NCBI RefSeq assembly: GCF_024172125.1
Contig: NZ_JAMZEA010000004.1
Location: 434,001 to 498,000 of the forward strand
DNA length: 64,000 bases
Reading direction: 5' to 3'
From: Actinomadura rupiterrae
GTDB taxonomy: Bacteria > Actinomycetota > Actinomycetes > Streptosporangiales > Streptosporangiaceae
How positions within the stretch are numbered: the stretch's first letter is position 1; every line of letters begins with the position of its first letter. The notes beneath the pieces were generated by a model. The model searched no databases and was not told the DNA's origin. It saw nothing but the letters and a program-made list of their open reading frames with translations. The position numbers and the translations under genes were made by a program. This document shows, piece after piece, positions 45,948 through 53,200 of this stretch.

Positions 45948-46352
45948 ATGTCAGACCCCTGGGTAATGATGCGGAACATGAGCAGGGAAACCCACCACGG
46001 GTTGCGGTGCCCGCACTGCGAAACGCCCCTAAGTCTCGTCACCGCGCCCCCTTCCGCCCCCGTGCCCGGCGAGCCGAGCGCATTCCCCACCCCCACTCCG
46101 GCGATCACTCCCGCGATCACTCCGGCGCCCTCTCCGGGCGTCCTCGGAATCGGCCCGCCGGTCCGCGTCCGCGACGAAACACCGCCGCCGGTCGCCGAAG
46201 TCCTCGCCGTTTACGCCGGGCGTTCCAAAGATCCGTCCATCAACGCCCGCGGAATGGCGCGCGTCCGCGACAGCCTCGAACGCGGCCGCGCCGCGGCGGC
46301 CCAGCGCCGCCTCGCCCAGCGCGCCGCCCGCCGATCCCCCCGCTCCGCCTGA
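45948..46352 (+). CDS. Small protein of unknown function with one CxxC pair
   Basis: 134 residues or fewer: ATG 45948, or 45966 or 45969 further in. GLRCPHCETPLSLV near the start has one CxxC, half of a zinc ribbon. A Pro/Thr spacer (PTPTPAITPAITPAPSPG) follows, then a basic helix (GMARVRDSLERGRAAAAQRR). No family recognised. Codon pattern is consistent with a real gene; it stands alone, with 330 bases after it that hold no gene. Confidence 0.55.
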   Translation: MSDPWVMMRNMSRETHHGLRCPHCETPLSLVTAPPSAPVPGEPSAFPTPTPAITPAITPAPSPGVLGIGPPVRVRDETPPPVAEVLAVYAGRSKDPSINARGMARVRDSLERGRAAAAQRRLAQRAARRSPRSA

Positions 46353-46645
46353 CCCCACCCACTAAAAGGATCTACAACGTGCCGCGGCGTCCGCCCGCGG
46401 GCCATCGAGATCGCGACGCACGGAACGGATCGCGGGCCGCCCCTCCCGGCCCGCCGATAGCTCTTCGCGCCGATACTGCCGCGTCCCATTGGACGGCGAT
46501 ACTCCTGCGTGCGGTGGACGCCGAAACAGCACATCCAGGAACCGGTCCGTGGCACCGCGTAACTCGCGAAGGCCGCCGCCGAAAACGCCGTCATGAATCG
46601 CTACGCCCGCGTCCCTAGAAGGCGGGGTCGCCTTCCCACGCGCGG

Positions 46646-46672
46646 AAGCGCCGCGCGGGTGGCGCGGCGCTT
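46646..46672 (-). terminator. Terminator hairpin after the ECF operon
   Basis: AAGCGCCGCGC and GCGCGGCGCTT form an 11-base stem with a five-base loop, 12 bases beyond the reverse-strand stop at 46684. Confidence 0.8.
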
Positions 46673-46683
46673 CGGCTGATCGA

Positions 46684-47817
46684 TTACTTGGGGATCGAGG
46701 ACGTCCATTCGGCGGTGGTGACCGTGGTGGAGTTCAGGACGGAGCCCGCCGGGACGCCCGGGTAGTTGGCGCTGGGCTTGACCAGCACGTCCTCGCTGCC
46801 CAGGCCGCGGCCCGCCGACGGGTCCACGATCAGGCGGGTCTGCAGCACGTCGCCCGCGGACGTCGGGCGCGTGAGGCCGATCGCGATGCCCGACCGGCCC
46901 TGGTCGTCGGTCACCCGGCCGAGCGACCTGACGGACGGGAGCGCGGCCAGCAGGCGGAACGCCGCCGCCCGCACCTTCGGCGTCACGGGCATGTCGGTGA
47001 CCAGGCCGCGCGTCACGTCGAACAGCCACTCGTCGGCGCTGCTCTTCTGGCCCTGCGCCTCGGTGCCGTGGCCCTGGTACCAGCGCAGCAGCGACTTGCG
47101 GAGCGCCTTCGGGTCGTCAGGCAGCGCGGCGATCTGCTTCATCGTCACGTTGCGGCCGAGCCAGTAGACCTCGCCGTTGCGCACCGGCATCCGGCTCATG
47201 GACGGCTTGCGCGGCGTCGACGTCAGCGCCCGCGCCTTGTACTTGCCGTTGGCGAGCGGGAACTTCTGCAACCAGGACTTCGGGGAGCCCGCCTTCTTCC
47301 ACGCGGCCCTGTCAGCGGCCGTGACCGGGTGCGCGCCGAGGTCCTGGTTCCGGCCGACCTGCGGGTCGCCGGGGTTCTTCGACGTCCACTGGTCGGAACG
47401 CTCCTCCGAGACCACGGTGTAGGAGTTCGGGGGCGCGCCGGCCCGCACGTACTCGCGGCCCAGCTGCGACACGTGCCAGACCGACCCGGACGCGCCGGGC
47501 TGGTGCGCTGCGGAGTCGGCGGCGGTCAGCAGCACCTGCCGGCCGTCGATCGCCTGCGGCGACTTGTCGGACGGGGTGGCCCGCGGGTGGTCTCCGCCGG
47601 TCGGGACGAGGACCGCCGCCGCGACGGCCGCCGCCGCCACGCCCGCGAGCCCCAGCCCCCACACCGGACGGACGCGCCGCCGCGGCCGTGCCGCCACCGG
47701 GGTGCCGAGCTGCGCGCGGGACAGCTCCCGCTCGCGGGTGGCCGCGTCGATCGGGGCGTTCAGGTCCAGTTCGTCAGGGCGGGCGTCCATCAGCATTCTC
47801 ATCGCGTCGCGTTCCAT
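46684..47817 (-). CDS. CU044_5270-type single-pass membrane protein, partner of the ECF sigma factor
   Basis: 377 residues. Cytoplasmic N-terminus (MERDAMRMLMDARPDELDLN), a basic stretch (RPRRRVRPVW), one membrane helix (GLGLAGVAAAAVAAAVLVPTG), and a 290-residue outside domain (VWHVSQLGREYVRAGAPPNS, YWLGRNVTMKQIAALPDD). This matches the CU044_5270 family regularly encoded after ECF sigma factors in actinomycetes. It may act as an anti-sigma factor, but no zinc motif is seen. AGGAGG is seven bases before ATG 47817; the sigma gene ends 19 bases upstream, one operon. Confidence 0.88.
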   Translation of the reverse strand: MERDAMRMLMDARPDELDLNAPIDAATRERELSRAQLGTPVAARPRRRVRPVWGLGLAGVAAAAVAAAVLVPTGGDHPRATPSDKSPQAIDGRQVLLTAADSAAHQPGASGSVWHVSQLGREYVRAGAPPNSYTVVSEERSDQWTSKNPGDPQVGRNQDLGAHPVTAADRAAWKKAGSPKSWLQKFPLANGKYKARALTSTPRKPSMSRMPVRNGEVYWLGRNVTMKQIAALPDDPKALRKSLLRWYQGHGTEAQGQKSSADEWLFDVTRGLVTDMPVTPKVRAAAFRLLAALPSVRSLGRVTDDQGRSGIAIGLTRPTSAGDVLQTRLIVDPSAGRGLGSEDVLVKPSANYPGVPAGSVLNSTTVTTAEWTSSIPK

Positions 47818-47836
47818 GTCCTTGCCTCCTCGCGCG

Positions 47837-48628
47837 TCAGGCCGCATGGCCGACCCGCTTCGCACTCTGTCCACGTCCGGTTCCGGCGATCCCGGCCTCC
47901 GCTGCGGTGATCCCGGCTGCCGTCCCGGTGACCTCGGCTTCCGTGCCAGGGAGCCCGGGTCCCGTGCCGGTGAGCCCCGGCCCCGCTGCGGTGATCCCGG
48001 GCTCCGTTGCGGTGGTTCTGGGCTCCGTTGCGGTGGTTCCGGGTCCGGTTGCGCTGACACCGGCGTCCGCAGTGCTCGCCCCGGGGTCGGTTGCGGTGGT
48101 TCCGCGTCCCGTTGCGGTGGTCCTGGACGGCGTCCGCTTCGGGGCGTCCTGCTCGACCGCCTGTTGGAGGCGGCGCCTGGCCCGGTGCAGCCGGACCCGG
48201 AAGGCCGCCGTCGAGCAGCCGAGGACCTTGGACGCCTCGCGCGGCGCGAGCCCCTGCCATGCGGTGAGGATGAGGACCTCCCGGTCGTCCTCCGACAGCG
48301 CCGCGAGGGCGCGCAGCACCGCCAGCCGCTCCGCGACGTGCTCGGCGACGTCCGCGGCCGGGGGCGGGGCCCAGTGCGCCAGCTCCCGCGCGAACGCCTC
48401 GCGCCTGGCCTCGGTGCGGTGCCCGTCCCGCAGCACGTTGCGGGCGACGCCGAGCAGCCACGGGAGCGGCGGGTCCGGCATCTCCCGGACGCGCCGCCAG
48501 GCGATCGCGAAGGTCTCGCTCACCACCTCGTCGGCGATCTGCCGCCCGGCCCGCGCTGCGGCATACGCCCAGACGCGCTGCCGGCACGCGTCGTAGACCG
48601 CGGTGAACCGCTCTTCATCGGCCGTCAC
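47837..48628 (-). CDS. ECF-type sigma factor with a Thr/Gly/Pro heptapeptide-repeat tail
   Basis: 263 residues. Region 2 is EERFTAVYDACRQRVWAYAA to AWRRVREMPDPPLPWLLGVA; region 4 is LSEDDREVLILTAWQGLAPR, SKVLGCSTAAFRVRLHRARR. The sigma fold ends near residue 160. The last 100 residues are about 12 heptapeptides (TTATDPG, ASTADAG, VSATGPG, TTATEPG, ITAAGPG, LTGTGPG and variants), unknown in standard ECF factors, which stop after region 4. GTG 48628 with GGAG upstream. It directs RNA polymerase to its regulon and is co-transcribed with the membrane partner at 46684-47817. Confidence 0.9.
   Translation of the reverse strand: MTADEERFTAVYDACRQRVWAYAAARAGRQIADEVVSETFAIAWRRVREMPDPPLPWLLGVARNVLRDGHRTEARREAFARELAHWAPPPAADVAEHVAERLAVLRALAALSEDDREVLILTAWQGLAPREASKVLGCSTAAFRVRLHRARRRLQQAVEQDAPKRTPSRTTATGRGTTATDPGASTADAGVSATGPGTTATEPRTTATEPGITAAGPGLTGTGPGLPGTEAEVTGTAAGITAAEAGIAGTGRGQSAKRVGHAA
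47876..48130 (-). repeat. 21-bp tandem repeats at the 3' end of the ECF sigma gene
   Basis: About 12 units of roughly 21 bases (plus-strand form GCGGTGGTTCTGGGCTCCGTT and variants) encode the heptapeptide tail. The unit order keeps the reading frame throughout. Confidence 0.8.
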
Positions 48629-48946
48629 CTGCTTCTCCGTCCGTCCCGGTGTGTTCCGTCACCAGGAAGTGGTGCGGCAGGGGCCAGTGTTACCGGCGAA
48701 TCCTCGCGTCCGGTGCGGCGGCGGGCCGGGCTCGACGGGGCGCCCCGGTTGGGGTGAGTGGTGGCGTTCGACCTGATTTTTGTTTTTCGAGAAATTAGTG
48801 GCCCTTATTCGGGCATGGCTGCGAGAATTTCTTCGTTTCCCGCTTCGAGTCGGTTCTTATGGCGCTAGCATCCCGCGAGTCAGCGATTGTCAATGCCTTT
48901 CCCAAGGTCGCCACCAGAAGGGGAAAGGCTTTTCCTGGGGGCGCCC
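48629..48946. other. Gap holding divergent promoters
   Basis: About 320 bases between the ECF gene and the L,D-transpeptidase gene. It contains an AT-rich island (CCTGATTTTTGTTTTTCGAG at 48769-48788, AGAAATTAGTGG after it) that stands out in this genome and probably carries promoters. No gene. Confidence 0.55.
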
Positions 48947-49729
48947 ATGAAAGAACGTGCCGTCCGGTCCTGGGCGCTGCCGGTGGCGGCGGTGCTGCTG
49001 CTCGGCGGATGCGGCGGGCACGGGTCCGGTGGCCGCGCGGACGCGGCCGGACGGTCCCCTGCGGGGCAGGCGGTGGACGCGCCCGAGGCCACGACCTTCG
49101 CGACGTTGCGCGGAGCCCCGGCCGATCCGGCGCCGGACGCCGGGACCGGCGGCCTGGTCGTCCATCCGGACGAGGCCGTCGCCGTTCTGGACCGTCCGGG
49201 CGGGAAGCCGGTGGCCGTCCTGCCGTCCTCCGAGCTCGGCGGGCCCACCTGGGTCCCGGCGGTGGAGGAGGACGGCGAGTGGCTGCGCGTGCTGCTGCCG
49301 AGCCGTCCGAACGGGGCGACCGGCTGGGTGACCAGGCGCGGCGGCGGGCTCAGGACCGCGCGGACCCCCTACGCGATCACGGTGGACGTCGCGCACCGCG
49401 CCCTCACCCTGCTCAAGGACGGCCGCCAGGTCGGCCGCTGGACCGTCGCCGTCGGAGACGCGCGCACCCCGACGCCGTCCGGGCGGACGTTCGTCATGGC
49501 ATCGCTGGAGCCGGCGAAGCGGACGCCGAGCCCGGTGGTGCTGCCATTGGGCACGCACTCGGCGACCCTCGACACCTTCGGCGGCGGGCCGGGAACGGTC
49601 GCGCTCCACGGTTGGCCGGACGCGTCGGTCTTCGGCAAACCGGTCACGCACGGCTGCGTCCGCGTGCCGCAGGACGCGCTGCGGCGGCTCGCGGAGGTTC
49701 CGCTCGGCACCCTCGTCCGCCTGACCTGA
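48947..49729 (+). CDS. L,D-transpeptidase lipoprotein (YkuD fold)
   Basis: 260 residues. A lipoprotein signal (WALPVAAVLLLGGC) anchors it outside. An SH3-like domain (VVHPDEAVAVLDRPGGKPVA to GATGWVTR) precedes the YkuD domain: ITVDVAHRALTLLKDGRQVG, TPTPSGRTFVM, and the active site HGWPDASVFGKPVTHGCVRV with the catalytic Cys in HGC. The enzyme makes 3-3 peptidoglycan cross-links or attaches proteins to peptidoglycan. ATG 48947 is chosen over 48887 because it begins the lipoprotein signal directly. Confidence 0.94.
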   Translation: MKERAVRSWALPVAAVLLLGGCGGHGSGGRADAAGRSPAGQAVDAPEATTFATLRGAPADPAPDAGTGGLVVHPDEAVAVLDRPGGKPVAVLPSSELGGPTWVPAVEEDGEWLRVLLPSRPNGATGWVTRRGGGLRTARTPYAITVDVAHRALTLLKDGRQVGRWTVAVGDARTPTPSGRTFVMASLEPAKRTPSPVVLPLGTHSATLDTFGGGPGTVALHGWPDASVFGKPVTHGCVRVPQDALRRLAEVPLGTLVRLT

Positions 49730-49830
49730 GCCCTCGCGCCTGACGTGGGCTTGCGCCTGGCCTGAGCCTTCGCGGGCCGGAGCCTTCGTCCGCGTCTCGG
49801 CTTCCTCACAGAGGACGCCGGGCTCGTCCC

Positions 49831-49870
49831 GTCGTCCTTGTCGTCCTTGTCGTCCTTGTCGTCCTTGTCG
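49831..49870. repeat. 9-bp tandem repeat before a secreted-protein gene
   Basis: GTCGTCCTT repeated four times plus a part copy, ending about ten bases before the ribosome-binding region of the gene at 49890. Confidence 0.9.
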
Positions 49871-49889
49871 TTCGAACGGAGAAACACCT

Positions 49890-50576
49890 ATGCGCTATGG
49901 AACGGTCACCGCACGGCTGGCCAGAGGCGTCGTCCTTGCCGCGGTGGGCGGCCTGCTCACCGCCGGCCCCGCCGTCGCTGCGCCGCAAGACGGTAAGACA
50001 GGGACGGGCGATCGGGAGGGTTCGGCTTTCGGGCTGGCTCTGTCCGGGCCGATCCCGCTCGCTCCTAAGCCCGCCGTGGCATCGGCGTCCGGGACGCGGC
50101 GGGCGGCCCTGCTGGACGAGCAGCACACCAAGGTCCTGAAGGCGTCCGCGCTGGACGTCGCGGCGTCCCCGGCGATGTCGCGCGCCAGCGTCGCCAAGCT
50201 GCGCGTCGCCGCCGTGAAGCTCGCCGCCGACCTCGTCCGCGCCCACTGCTCGGGCGGGAAGGGCGCGGCCGAGCTCGTCGACGCGGTGATCGCCGGGAGG
50301 CGGCTGCCGGTCTCCCCGGCGCCCAACACCACGATCCCGGTGGACCTGCCGCAGCTGGGGCAGGTCGCGCTCGTCCTCAACAAGCAGGAGCGCGTGCCGA
50401 ACGGGACGAGGGTGACGGCGATGGAGCTGACCGCGCCGCTGGGCAAGCTCGGCACCGAGGTCGTCCAGGTGTCGTCGGCGACCTGCCTGCCGGTCGTGAA
50501 GGCCCCGTCCGGCAAGGGCGCCGGTACGGCTCCGCGTCCGAAGCCGGTCCGGCACGACCTCCCCGTAACGGGCTGA
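49890..50576 (+). CDS. Secreted choice-of-anchor P family protein ending in LPVTG
   Basis: 228 residues. Signal peptide (RLARGVVLAAVGGLLTAGPAVA), then a beta-rich domain (ALLDEQHTKVLKASALDV, KLAADLVRAHCSGGKGAA, PQLGQVALVLNKQERVPNGT) with two cysteines (AHCSGG, SATCLPV) that could pair. It ends PKPVRHDLPVTG. LPVTG would be a sortase signal, but there is no hydrophobic segment or basic tail after it, so normal sorting is unlikely. Function unknown. AACGGAGAAA precedes ATG 49890. Confidence 0.85.
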   Translation: MRYGTVTARLARGVVLAAVGGLLTAGPAVAAPQDGKTGTGDREGSAFGLALSGPIPLAPKPAVASASGTRRAALLDEQHTKVLKASALDVAASPAMSRASVAKLRVAAVKLAADLVRAHCSGGKGAAELVDAVIAGRRLPVSPAPNTTIPVDLPQLGQVALVLNKQERVPNGTRVTAMELTAPLGKLGTEVVQVSSATCLPVVKAPSGKGAGTAPRPKPVRHDLPVTG

Positions 50577-50617
50577 CCCGAACGGCCACAAGTGCAGGTC
50601 CGGGGTGTGGACGTGAG

Positions 50618-50651
50618 CGGCCCCGCTTCCCTTTGCCGGGAGGCGGGGCCG
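50618..50651. terminator. Bidirectional terminator hairpin
   Basis: CGGCCCCGC and GCGGGGCCG with further pairing toward the loop, between two convergent genes. Confidence 0.75.
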
Positions 50652-50753
50652 TTCGCCATTGGTCGAGGTTTCCTGGCCTGGCGGAGAGATATTTCGCTTC
50701 GGACGCCGCCCGGGGTCCGTTTTCCGGGCGGCGCGTCCGTTTTCGCCGGACGG

Positions 50754-51155
50754 TCAGTTGAAGGATTTCTCGAAATGCACGACGGCGCCGTCCTTGTTGG
50801 CGCGGCCGCTGATCTCCAGATCGTCGGTGAAGGCGTGGATGAGCGTCAGGCCGCGCCCGTTCTCGGCGTGGATCGGGTCGCGGCCGCCGGTCCAGTTGGG
50901 CGGGGTGTCGCCGCCGCCCCCGTCGATGACGTCCACGACGCAGCGTCCCTGGTCGAGCTGCGCGCGGATCTCATAGGCGGTGCTGGACACGGCGTGCTGG
51001 ATGACGTTCGCGCAGGCCTCGCCCAGCGCGAGCGCGATGTCGGCCCGGACGTCCGAGTCGACCCCGAGCCCCCGCAGCGAGGCGTCCAGCGTGTGCCGGG
51101 CCAGGGGTGCGCTCCCGGCGTCCCTGGGCAAGGTCATTTCGATGAAGACCTCCAC
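50754..51155 (-). CDS. RsbW/SpoIIAB-like ATP-binding protein
   Basis: 133 residues. N box LALGEACANVIQHA, G1 VVDVIDGGGGDTPPNW, G2 NGRGLTLIHAFTDDLEIS. GTG 51155 starts VEVFIEMTLPRDAGS with GGAGG about seven bases upstream; the frame extends to 51533 without any domain. It resembles the protein at 11177 in length and motifs. No antagonist gene nearby; the divergent ECF-lectin gene is about 490 bases away. Confidence 0.9.
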   Translation of the reverse strand: MEVFIEMTLPRDAGSAPLARHTLDASLRGLGVDSDVRADIALALGEACANVIQHAVSSTAYEIRAQLDQGRCVVDVIDGGGGDTPPNWTGGRDPIHAENGRGLTLIHAFTDDLEISGRANKDGAVVHFEKSFN

Positions 51156-51648
51156 GTGCCCGCCTCCGTTCCCTCGATGGGAGCAGAATTCCCGGCACGC
51201 ACCTCGGGAAACTCCTGGTGTCGGCATTGTGACCGCGACCGCACGCATTGTGAGCGCCGCCAGCGGACGCTTCCAGCCAATCCCGGGGACCGCCTTCGCC
51301 CGCGCTTCCCCTGCGCTTCTCCCGCGCGCGCACGAGCCGAACGCGGTTGTGAGCTGGTTATCCACAGTTCGGGACGGGCCTTGTTCGGCCGGTGAGGTGC
51401 GCCCTACCTTCGGTGTCGACGGCGGACGCGAGGGGCGGAAGAGGTCCGGGCGGGCGGGTCCGGAGAGGGGAGGCGCGAGGGCGGGAGCGGCGCGAACGGG
51501 GCTGTGAGGTGCGGATGTGAAGCCGGATGACAAAAAGTTCGGATGATTCCGTAACCAACGCAGTGGCGGCGCGTCTTATGTGTGGATTGATTCGCGGAGG
51601 ACGGCCCGTGCGGACGCGTGGGCCTCGGCGTGGATTGCGTGGGTGGTC
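51156..51648. other. Gap between the RsbW-like gene and the ECF-lectin fusion
   Basis: About 490 bases. Contains a single DnaA-box-like TTATCCACA (51358-51366). The bases after 51500 are relatively AT-rich (ACAAAAAGTTCGGATGATTC) and probably hold the promoter of the ECF-lectin gene. No gene seen. Confidence 0.5.
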
Positions 51649-53136
51649 ATGAACGTTCCGGGAGGCCTGCCGGCACTGGTGGGGCGCGGCGGCACGGGCG
51701 TGTCCGACGAGGAGCTGGTCGCGTCGGCGCGCACGGGGGACGAGGCCGCCTCGGCCGAGCTCTACCGGCGGCATCACCGGGCCGTGCTGGGGTACGCACG
51801 CGGCCTGGTCCGCGACCCGCACACCGCGGAGGACCTGACCGCCGAGGCGTTCACGCGGATGTTCGCCGCCCTGCGCGCCGGGTCGGGGCCGCAGGTCGCG
51901 TGCCGCCCGTACCTGTACACCGTGGTGCGGAACGCGGCCGTCGACTGGGCGCGCGCGGGCCGCCGCACGGTCGTGACCGACGAGGTCGCGGCGTGGGCGG
52001 ACGAGTCCGGCTCCGAGCCGCCCGACGTCGACGAGCAGGACACGCTCGTCCGCGCGTTCCGGTCGCTGCCGGAGCGGTGGCAGACCGTCCTGTGGCACAC
52101 CGTCATCGAGGACGAGCCCGTCCAGCAGGTCGCGGACGTCCTGGACATGAAGGCCGGCGCCGTGACGCAGCTGGCGTTCCGGGCGCGGGAGGGGCTGCGG
52201 CAGGCGTTCCTCGCGGCCAGCTGCGAGGGACGTCCGGAATGCGCCGAGTACACGCGGCAGCTCGCCGCGATCGTCCGGCGGCCCGGCCGGCGCAAGGGCC
52301 GCGCGCTCCGCGAGCACCTGGAGACGTGCGAGTACTGCCGCCGCGCCGCCGAGGACATGCGCGACCTGAACGGCCGGCTGCGCGCCGCGCTGCCGATCGG
52401 CGCGGTCCTGCTGGCGGTCCCGGCGCTGCGCCACGCCGGCCCGTCCTTCCTGCGCGGCTGGGCGCTGAAGGCGGCGATCGCGGGCACGGCGGCGGTCGTC
52501 ACGGCCGTCCTGTTCACGGTGTTCTACGGCGACGGCAAACCCGGCCACCACCCGCAGGCGGGCCCGTCGAACGGCGCGCCGATCGCCCCGTCCGCGTCCA
52601 GTCCCCCGGGCCCGGCGCCGAGCGGCCCGAAGGACTACCCCGCCGCGTCCACCCAGGGCAACGGCTCGCGTCCCGACACCCGCGGCAAGGGCCCCTCGAA
52701 GAAGAGCAAGCCCGCCGCCGCCGGCGCCAACGGGCCGTACCGGCTGCGCAACACGAGCCTGCGCTCCTGCCTGGTGCCGAGCGGCTCGTCCCTGTCCCAG
52801 CAGTACGGCTGCTCCGGTTCGGACACCATCTGGCAGCGCACCGCCAAAGCCGGCGGTTTCACCCTGAAGAGCTCCAGCGGCCAGTGCATGACGCGCGGCC
52901 CGGCGAGCAGCTCCGTCTTCTGGGAGGGCGGCACCCAGTACTCGGTCGTCCTCGCCCCCTGCGGCGGCGCCAACCAGATCTGGAAGCTGGTCAGCTTCAG
53001 CCCCGGCTTCAGCCGCCTCTCCAACGGGGACGGCTGGTACCTGCAAGCCAGCTGGTCCGGCCTCTCAGCCCCCGTCCTCAAACAAGGCTCCCCCTCCGGC
53101 ACCGCCGCCCAAGGCTGGGAATTCGACCGCCCCTAA
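51649..53136 (+). CDS. ECF sigma factor fused to zinc finger, membrane helix and ricin-type lectin domain
   Basis: About 495 residues in one frame. Sigma region 2 is at about 22-95 (SDEELVASARTGDEAASAEL, TAEDLTAEAFTRMFAAL) and region 4 at 133-190 (SLPERWQTVLWHTVIEDEPV, VADVLDMKAGAVTQLAFRAR). A zinc-finger anti-sigma-type motif follows: HLETCEYC (H-x3-C-x2-C) near 222. One membrane helix lies at about 270-293 (KAAIAGTAAVVTAVLFTVFY), then a Pro/Ser linker and a ricin B-like trefoil (362-495) with Cys pairs and GGANQIWKL and AAQGWEF, the Q-x-W core. Sigma, inhibitor and sugar-binding sensor thus sit in one chain; release by proteolysis is one model. Start uncertain: GTG 51580, ATG 51649 or GTG 51700. 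Confidence 0.9.
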   Translation: MNVPGGLPALVGRGGTGVSDEELVASARTGDEAASAELYRRHHRAVLGYARGLVRDPHTAEDLTAEAFTRMFAALRAGSGPQVACRPYLYTVVRNAAVDWARAGRRTVVTDEVAAWADESGSEPPDVDEQDTLVRAFRSLPERWQTVLWHTVIEDEPVQQVADVLDMKAGAVTQLAFRAREGLRQAFLAASCEGRPECAEYTRQLAAIVRRPGRRKGRALREHLETCEYCRRAAEDMRDLNGRLRAALPIGAVLLAVPALRHAGPSFLRGWALKAAIAGTAAVVTAVLFTVFYGDGKPGHHPQAGPSNGAPIAPSASSPPGPAPSGPKDYPAASTQGNGSRPDTRGKGPSKKSKPAAAGANGPYRLRNTSLRSCLVPSGSSLSQQYGCSGSDTIWQRTAKAGGFTLKSSSGQCMTRGPASSSVFWEGGTQYSVVLAPCGGANQIWKLVSFSPGFSRLSNGDGWYLQASWSGLSAPVLKQGSPSGTAAQGWEFDRP

Positions 53137-53161
53137 CAAGCCGGCGATGTAGGGGGTGGGT

Positions 53162-53190
53162 GGGGCCGCAGGTGGGTGGGCTGCGGCCCC
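53162..53190. terminator. Bidirectional terminator hairpin
   Basis: GGGGCCGCAG and CTGCGGCCCC form a perfect 10-base stem with a nine-base loop between the convergent ECF-lectin and PucR genes. Confidence 0.8.
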
Positions 53191-53200
53191 GGGCAAGGGG

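Noticed and set aside
51358..51366. Single DnaA box TTATCCACA
   Set aside because: An isolated consensus box with no cluster or AT-rich unwinding element nearby does not indicate an origin.
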